A stretch of 10,694 nucleotides of DNA from JACQPU01 sp039961715. GTDB lineage: Bacteria; Bacteroidota; Ignavibacteria; UBA10030. Both the position numbers and the translations under genes were made by a program. Of the stretch, positions 8,201-10,694 are shown piece after piece; positions within the stretch are counted from its first letter, which is position 1; every line of letters begins with the position of its first letter. The notes under the pieces are model-generated. The model saw nothing but the letters and a program-made list of their open reading frames with translations, was not told the origin of the DNA and did not search any database. The stretch lies in contig JABRVW010000047.1 in assembly GCA_039961715.1 (NCBI GenBank), positions 1 to 10,694 on the forward strand, read 5' to 3'.

Positions 8201-8806
8201 TTCCGTCGTTCCTTCCGGCTGTAGCGGCGTGTTTTCATCCGTAAGGACTGCGACAAGGTCCACCTCCCGGGAAAGGGGCCCGGCGAGCTGCATTCTGAAA
8301 CCGGAACTGAGCGTGAGATCGCGATTTGAGCCGATCGTGAAGCCCCTCGTCAACGATCCGCTCTTTTGCAGGGACGGTGTAAAGAAATCATCAAATCGCA
8401 AGGGCTCCCGGGCGGGATGGACAAGCCGGGAACTGCCGCCGAGGGAGTCGGCCGGCACGCGAATTGACTTAAGGGCATACTCCTTGCGAAACGTCAGCGG
8501 AAGGAACACATAGGATGCCCGGAGAGCATGATGGCTCGTATCGGTCAACAGCGCGTTGCGAAGGGATGAGGTCAACCGGAGTGTCCCATGCCGATAATCA
8601 ATGAAGTAGTCTTCCCCGCGACGGAGGACTTCGTCATCGAGGAAGACAGAATCACTTTCTGAAACGATGAACTCTCGGGAGAGTTGGAGAAGGGTATCGG
8701 CGGGGGTTACAGGGATGATATCCGAATGCCTCGATTGGGCGTAACCCGTGGAGGAGAGGAGAATCAGGGAGAGAGTCGGCAGAAAGCGGCGCACGTGTGA
8801 ATTCAA
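5273..8806 (-). CDS. Large uncharacterised outer-membrane protein, predicted beta-barrel
   Basis: About 1177 residues; I do not recognise a named family. The N-terminus is a signal peptide (basic RR, then FLPTLSLILLSST and a GYAQ-S cleavage-like site near residue 24). Residues about 53-100 and 311-358 are two copies of one module (V-[FY]-[LI]-D, RRGE, DY-x-IDY, then an [IL]-rich strand and TS). Residues about 150-250 hold SLTRGFTIGSNRD, LQEVDKVFVEVK and TLGDF, wording I associate with large SprA-like or related envelope proteins of Bacteroidota, though homology is unproven. Residues 859-870 form an EF-hand-like loop. From about 510 onward many short amphipathic strands alternate, and the chain ends in Phe-Phe, as outer-membrane barrels do. 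The first possible start is TTG 8806; GTG 8794 (then RRFLP) is an equal alternative. Neither has a good ribosome binding site, and a stop codon lies just upstream. An envelope or secretion-linked role is inference. Confidence 0.8.
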   Translation of the reverse strand: MNSHVRRFLPTLSLILLSSTGYAQSRHSDIIPVTPADTLLQLSREFIVSESDSVFLDDEVLRRGEDYFIDYRHGTLRLTSSLRNALLTDTSHHALRASYVFLPLTFRKEYALKSIRVPADSLGGSSRLVHPAREPLRFDDFFTPSLQKSGSLTRGFTIGSNRDLTLSSGFRMQLAGPLSREVDLVAVLTDENTPLQPEGTTETLQEVDKVFVEVKHPSAEATLGDFNEQIGPREGGSFGSLTRKLQGARGTIRSSSLFGGILGGRFSVSGGGARGKYHTNEFRGQEGNQGPYRLAGARGERQIIVVAGSERVYIDGVLMRRGEINDYTIDYAAAQIIFTSQRLITNASRIVVDFEYTDRHYERNFFSAHGSVESDGGDVRVSTLVVQEGDDPSSPVESPLSEEAREILAGSGDDILKSSLPGIRFVGRDSVTGAPLGTYLLKDTVLNGRNYSIAVYAPGDTMGVYSVTFSPVKIVPPDSAGYERVTLGHFRFAGLGRGTHLPLNILPLPSRHQFANVNAEVNVAADLSLTGEIAGSGFDQNRLSAVDDQDNTDGAYRFSVRYNPAKTSLAGLSLGSMDIRYSERYQGSRFVAPDRINEVEFGRKWNFDTAPEGNERIREASASISPVSSFRISGAYGSYRRSERFLSSRFSGEMLWSDSTLRRLQYRVERISSSDAPRSLQSNWLRHGGEAAVEWGNLSPGLRFEVEERTLKGLSGDSLQEGSFRFRQWTPHVESGTILGMTISAEMQFRQEDSTLAGAFHPAFSSVAHSVRWRLNEWNGLRVQASVSAKKTRFEPAFRARGNADSDVLAVRSVVQHSPENRGIETDLFYEFSNQRSARLERVYVRVPQGEGNYRYLGDLNGNAIPDDNEFELTRFDGDYIVVFLPGETLYPVAEVKASGRIRIRPQRFIRTDASPWSWLSALSSETYARVEERSSDPRTGNIALLRLGTFRNTLHTIAGSQIITQDLHVFEFDPSFSLRFRFMERKGLVQLVQSSERSKAEERSVRVRFQPVTEVGNETELALRKDRVVGTAPGPRDRDLSALSFSSDVSYRPVREWEIGFRFSVENVRDSFGGDNAVADLNDQSLRCVYAFPGKGQLRGEVTREETVLSQPSQNGGRAYPFEFTRGRLFGKSLLWLFSADYRVTANIQVSLQYTGRTEGGRSPVHTARAEAKAFF

Positions 8807-8882
8807 GGACGCGGTGACGAGCCATCACAACATGGTATCCTGGTGCAGGGCGCCTCCTGGAAAGTGAAATTCTTTGAGCCAA

Positions 8883-8916
8883 GTGAAAGGGAGAACCCTC
8901 CTTGCGCCCAAGGAGA
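8883..8916 (-). repeat. Decayed copy of the tRNA-Leu 3' end and trailer (copy 1)
   Basis: This segment matches 9013-9047 with one gap and several substitutions: GTGAAAGGGA, then AACCC, then a CC/TT stretch, then GCC and AAGGAGA on the + strand. Copy 2 contains the last bases of tRNA-Leu (acceptor and start of the T arm) plus its trailer. Weaker similarity continues past 8916 (CTCTCATCC against CTCTCACC). It looks like a remnant of a partial tandem duplication of the tRNA gene. Confidence 0.5.
8898..8915 (-). other. Perfect hairpin in the intergenic region before the outer-membrane protein gene
   Basis: CTCCTTG and CAAGGAG form a 7-bp stem around a 4-nt loop. On the minus strand it lies between tRNA-Leu and the outer-membrane protein gene. 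It could end or process the tRNA transcript, but no U-run follows, so it is not called a terminator. Confidence 0.4.
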
Positions 8917-8950
8917 TCTCTCCGCCATCCGAAAGCTCTCATCCGTACCG

Positions 8951-8969
8951 AAGGGGGGGGTTCCCCCTT
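8951..8969. other. G8/C5 hairpin with homopolymer run
   Basis: Two A and eight consecutive G (8953-8960) are followed by TT, CCCCC and TTT, allowing a 7-bp stem with a 5-nt loop. It sits between the two copies of the tRNA-trailer repeat. The G8 run is the longest homopolymer noticed here and could vary in length. No function can be assigned. Confidence 0.35.
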
Positions 8970-9012
8970 TCTATGGGAATACCTCGGAGGGGGTCCCTTC
9001 CTCGATAAAACC

Positions 9013-9047
9013 GTGAAAGGGAAAACCCCCATTTGTGCCGAAGGAGA
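9013..9047 (-). repeat. tRNA-Leu 3' end and trailer (copy 2 of the imperfect repeat)
   Basis: This is the intact partner of 8883-8916. It covers the last bases of the tRNA-Leu gene (9036-9047) and 23 nt of trailer. On the minus strand the trailer begins CAAATGGGGGTTTTCCC, a very short GGG/CCC pairing with T residues that might act weakly as an end signal. Confidence 0.5.
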
Positions 9048-9121
9048 GACTCGAACTCTCACCTGGGGTAAGCCAGACCGGATTTTGAGTCCGGCGCGTC
9101 TACCAATTCCGCCACTTCGGC
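9036..9121 (-). tRNA. tRNA-Leu (anticodon CAA)
   Basis: An 86-nt class II tRNA reading UUG. On the minus strand the acceptor arms GCCGAAG and CTTCGGC pair over 7 bp with discriminator A. The D arm contains TTGGTAGACGC. The anticodon stem CCGGA/TCCGG closes the loop CTCAAAA (anticodon at 9085-9087). A long variable arm and the T arm (AGAG, TTCGAGT, CTCT) follow. CCA is not encoded. It lies 45 nt downstream of tRNA-Lys on the same strand. Confidence 0.97.
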
Positions 9122-9166
9122 TGAACGTTTATGGAAGCAGAGTGAAGATTGGAGACAACGCTTTTG

Positions 9167-9239
9167 TGCACCCACCAGGACTCGAACCTGGAACCCACTG
9201 ATTAAGAGTCAGTTGCTCTACCAATTGAGCCATGGGTGC
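9167..9239 (-). tRNA. tRNA-Lys (anticodon CTT)
   Basis: A 73-nt tRNA reading AAG. On the minus strand the acceptor arms GCACCCA and TGGGTGC pair over 7 bp with discriminator A. The D arm is GCTC/GAGC, the anticodon stem ACTGA/TCAGT closes the loop CTCTTAA (anticodon at 9204-9206), and the T arm is CCAGG-TTCGAGT-CCTGG. CCA is not encoded. It follows secG by 72 nt on the same strand. Confidence 0.97.
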
Positions 9240-9271
9240 AGGGGATGGAATTGCCAGTCTCTCAGTGGCGA

Positions 9272-9307
9272 TTTTCAATCGCTCCGCTGCAAAGCGGGAA
9301 TTGAAAA
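9272..9307 (-). other. Two-part hairpin between secG and tRNA-Lys
   Basis: The outer arms TTTTCAAT (9272-9279) and ATTGAAAA (9300-9307) are perfect inverted repeats. Inside, CCGCT and AGCGG pair around GCAA on the + strand (TTGC on the transcribed strand). It begins a few bases after the secG stop. It could be a terminator-like element or a processing hairpin that releases the tRNAs from a shared transcript; there is no U-run beyond the outer arm. Confidence 0.5.
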
Positions 9308-9311
9308 AGCC

Positions 9312-9644
9312 CTACGGCTGAGGCTGTGGCGGAAGCGCTGGTTGTGTCGAAGGGGGCAACGCACCCTGCGCCGGTGCCTGCGATTGAATGACGCTTTGTT
9401 CCTGCCGCTCTCCCCGGGGCAAAACGACCAGATTGATGAAAAGCGCCAGGACCATGAACACGGTGGCAAGAGTGGTCGTAGCCTTGCTGAGAAAATCCGA
9501 CGTCCTCCGCACGCCAAACACCGTGCCGATGTTTCCCCCCCCGAACGAACCTGCAAGCCCGCCCCCCTTGCTGGCCTGCATCAAAACCACGATGATCAGG
9601 AGGATGCCGATCAGGATTTCGATCAGAATGAAAAGCGTGTACAT
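9312..9644 (-). CDS. secG: Protein translocase subunit SecG
   Basis: SecG is the small non-essential subunit of the SecYEG channel in the inner membrane; it speeds SecA-driven export. The 110-residue product has the family layout: a first transmembrane helix (about 3-22), the conserved Gly-rich segment MQASKGGGLAGSFGGG (22-37), the TSDFLSKATTTLA motif (48-60), a second transmembrane helix (about 58-75) and a Gln/Pro-rich tail (QAPAQGALPPSTQPALPPQP). The ATG at 9644 has GAGG 5 nt upstream. Downstream on the same strand are tRNA-Lys and tRNA-Leu, recalling the E. coli arrangement in which secG is followed by leuU. A terminator-shaped hairpin lies 19 nt before the start codon, which may affect expression. 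Confidence 0.95.
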   Translation of the reverse strand: MYTLFILIEILIGILLIIVVLMQASKGGGLAGSFGGGNIGTVFGVRRTSDFLSKATTTLATVFMVLALFINLVVLPRGERQEQSVIQSQAPAQGALPPSTQPALPPQPQP

Positions 9645-9663
9645 GAGAGCCTCGCTGTGACGG

Positions 9664-9689
9664 AAAAAATCCCGCGTGGTGGCGGGATT
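9664..9689 (-). terminator. Intrinsic-terminator-shaped hairpin directly upstream of secG
   Basis: On the minus strand AATCCCGC (9689-9682), a 6-nt loop CACCAC, GCGGGATT (9675-9668) and T residues down to 9664 form a perfect 8-bp stem running into a run of six T. That is the shape of a rho-independent terminator. It ends 19 nt before the secG ATG, too close for a promoter between. It may end transcription from the right, attenuate secG, or be a 5' stem-loop of the secG mRNA. Confidence 0.6.
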
Positions 9690-9700
9690 GGACTGTGGAG

Positions 9701-9729
9701 AATGTACGGAGGATTCATGCCAGATGCAA
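9701..9729 (-). promoter_or_regulatory. Candidate promoter of secG
   Basis: TTGCAT (9729-9724) and TACATT (9706-9701) stand 17 nt apart on the minus strand. Both hexamers are weak matches. If used, transcription starts near 9694, so the hairpin at 9664-9689 would be almost the first thing in the RNA. Its value is mainly that it shares spacing with the acs and pcrA candidates. Confidence 0.3.
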
Positions 9730-9996
9730 CCCCGGGGCTTATCCTCTTTTCCCTCGCGTTGATACTTGTCGTCCTTGGCACCCAGAACATTTGTCAGGCC
9801 AATCAGTTTTTCCGGCCTCTCGTTCCTTGTACGAGCGCATTCCCTATATCCAAGACAGCCTTGCCCAGTTGTTTCACGCCGGCAGGTCCCCGACGGTGCT
9901 CCTTTGTGATTCTAAGGGAACTCCTGGTAACACAGGTATACACAATGCTCCGGTCGCAGTCAACGAAGCCAATATTCAAGTCTGACCACGTTTTCA

Positions 9997-10033
9997 CCGC
10001 GGCTCGATGTCAGCGTTACACCGAGAGCCACGG
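9997..10033 (-). other. Possible hairpin downstream of the T9SS gene
   Basis: On the minus strand CCGTGGCTC and GAGCCGCGG form nine pairs, one of them a G-U wobble, around a 19-nt loop, about 40 nt past the stop of the T9SS-exported protein gene. No U-run follows. It may stabilise or end the mRNA in a factor-dependent way. Confidence 0.35.
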
Positions 10034-10072
10034 AGATTGACCGAGAGGGTTATAGAGCAGAGGAACCGATGC

Positions 10073-10694
10073 TCACTTGACCAGCATGATCTTCTTCGAA
10101 AGGTGCTTATCGGCAAACTGGAGCCTGACAAAGTACAGGCCCGAAGCGAGCTGGAAACCATCAAAAAGTGCACGCTGATAGACGCCGGCCTTTCGTTCTT
10201 CATTGGCGAGTGTTGCAACTTCCCGGCCTGCGAGATCATAAACTTTCAGGAGAACATGGCCGTTTTCCGGCAGTGTGAATTCAATCGTTGCGGTCGGATT
10301 GAACGGATTTGGATACGGCTCCGACAGCAATAGTTCTCTCGGTGCAAGGCCCACTTCGACTTCAACGGCGGAAGTGTAGGCAAACGAGCCATCGTGATCG
10401 ATTTGTTTGATGCGGTAGGCGTAGCGGCCGGGGCGGAGATTTTGATCAAGGAAAGAGTAATCGCATGAAGAGGAAGATGTCCCCGCGCCTTTGACGAATC
10501 CCACCGTGTTCCAAGTTCCAGGTTCAAGGTTTAAGGTTTCGGAACCTTGAACGAAACGCCTTTCGATCGCAAAGCCGAAGTTACTGACCTCGGATTCCGT
10601 TCTCCAACGGATGTCCGCGGATAACCGGTTCGCTGTTGCCGTTAGTGAAGTCAGTCGAACGGGCAGTGGATCACTCGATGACCCAAGGGCAAAC
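10073..10694 (-). CDS. T9SS-exported protein with C-terminal type A sorting domain, 3' part
   Basis: The last 206 residues of a secreted or surface protein; the frame is open to the window edge, so the functional part lies outside. The first segment, LPVRLTSLTATA followed by IRWRTESEVSNFGFAIERR, is the fibronectin-like domain commonly found just before the sorting signal in such proteins. After a strand-rich stretch (GRYAYRIKQIDHDGSFAYT) comes the sorting domain: SEPYPNPFNPTATIEFTLP, VLLKVYDLAGREVATL, GLYFVRLQF and the terminal KKIMLVK. This domain is recognised by the type IX secretion system and usually removed at the cell surface. A tandem heptamer repeat lies within the coding sequence at 10508-10542. 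The function of the cargo cannot be told from this end. Confidence 0.93.
   Translation of the reverse strand, partial: FALGSSSDPLPVRLTSLTATANRLSADIRWRTESEVSNFGFAIERRFVQGSETLNLEPGTWNTVGFVKGAGTSSSSCDYSFLDQNLRPGRYAYRIKQIDHDGSFAYTSAVEVEVGLAPRELLLSEPYPNPFNPTATIEFTLPENGHVLLKVYDLAGREVATLANEERKAGVYQRALFDGFQLASGLYFVRLQFADKHLSKKIMLVK
10508..10542 (-). repeat. Tandem degenerate heptamer repeat inside the T9SS gene
   Basis: Read on the + strand, five consecutive 7-nt units follow GTTYMAR-like variation: GTTCCAA, GTTCCAG, GTTCAAG, GTTTAAG, GTTTCGG. Directly after comes AACCTTGAAC (10543-10552), the exact reverse complement of GTTCAAGGTT (10522-10531). The tract stays in frame and encodes a short linker-like stretch (TLNLEPGTWN) of the exported protein. 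Confidence 0.65.

Larger units (their letters stand above)
9690..10072. other. Gene-poor stretch between secG and the T9SS gene
   Basis: About 380 nt with no convincing coding region. Open frames here (for example a GTG-started 64-codon frame on the minus strand, 9803-9997) show no recognisable family and lack a ribosome binding site. It contains the candidate secG promoter and a possible hairpin at 9997-10033. A small RNA or long leader cannot be excluded. Confidence 0.5.

Noticed and set aside
8853..8858. AGGAGG on the minus strand, tempting as the ribosome binding site of the outer-membrane protein gene
   Set aside because: It lies about 47 nt before the TTG start and is followed in the nearest ATG frame by ATG-TTG-TGA, so it cannot serve the annotated start.
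8652..9062. A 136-codon minus-strand frame covering the outer-membrane protein start and tRNA-Leu
   Set aside because: It overlaps both the signal-peptide coding region and a tRNA in a different frame; the signal peptide only makes sense in the annotated frame.
9803..9997. A GTG-started 64-codon minus-strand frame
   Set aside because: No ribosome binding site, no recognisable motif, and it starts inside a hairpin; random open frame is the simpler explanation.
9213..10040. A 275-codon + strand frame across tRNA-Lys, secG and the gap
   Set aside because: It would run over a tRNA gene and antisense to secG, and its protein has no recognisable features.
1..10694. CRISPR array, insertion sequence, prophage or named defence system
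   Set aside because: No regularly spaced repeats, transposase, integrase, phage structural gene or defence signature was seen; the only candidate is the single nuclease-like ORF.

Overview
This window reads as an ordinary chromosomal segment of a moderately GC-rich bacterium of the Bacteroidota/Chlorobi/Ignavibacteria (FCB) side of the tree. The main evidence is the gene at the right edge, whose C-terminus is a type IX secretion (T9SS) sorting domain with a PNPFNP motif and a terminal -KIMLVK. A bacillithiol-type glycosyltransferase, a Gly-rich SecG and a very large predicted outer-membrane protein agree with this. The placement is inference from protein character; no rRNA or other marker is present. 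Several start regions look sigma70-like, and acs has a strong AAGGAGG ribosome binding site, which fits the Ignavibacteria/Chlorobi side better than Bacteroidia.

Layout, left to right. On the + strand: the 3' end of a BshA-like glycosyltransferase (1-435), then a small uncharacterised protein with a PD-(D/E)XK nuclease-like signature (459-878). Everything else is on the - strand: a PcrA/UvrD helicase (882-3083, its stop codon 3 nt from the nuclease-like gene's stop), acetyl-CoA synthetase acs (3220-5190), an uncharacterised outer-membrane protein of about 1177 residues (5273-8806), tRNA-Leu(CAA) (9036-9121), tRNA-Lys(CTT) (9167-9239), secG (9312-9644), a 428-nt gene-poor stretch, and the 3' part of a T9SS-exported protein (10073-10694).

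Functional reading. The genes are mostly housekeeping: thiol metabolism, DNA repair, acetate activation, protein export and two tRNAs. secG, tRNA-Lys and tRNA-Leu are close together on one strand and may share a transcript. acs and pcrA each have their own plausible promoter with the same -35 hexamer (TTGCCT) and the same 17-nt spacer.

No CRISPR array, insertion sequence, phage gene or recognisable defence system was found. The items most worth a second look are the nuclease-like ORF beside the helicase, the large outer-membrane protein with a duplicated module and an EF-hand-like loop, an intrinsic-terminator-shaped hairpin directly in front of secG, a decayed copy of the tRNA-Leu 3' end and trailer, and a tandem heptamer repeat with an inverted partner inside the T9SS gene.
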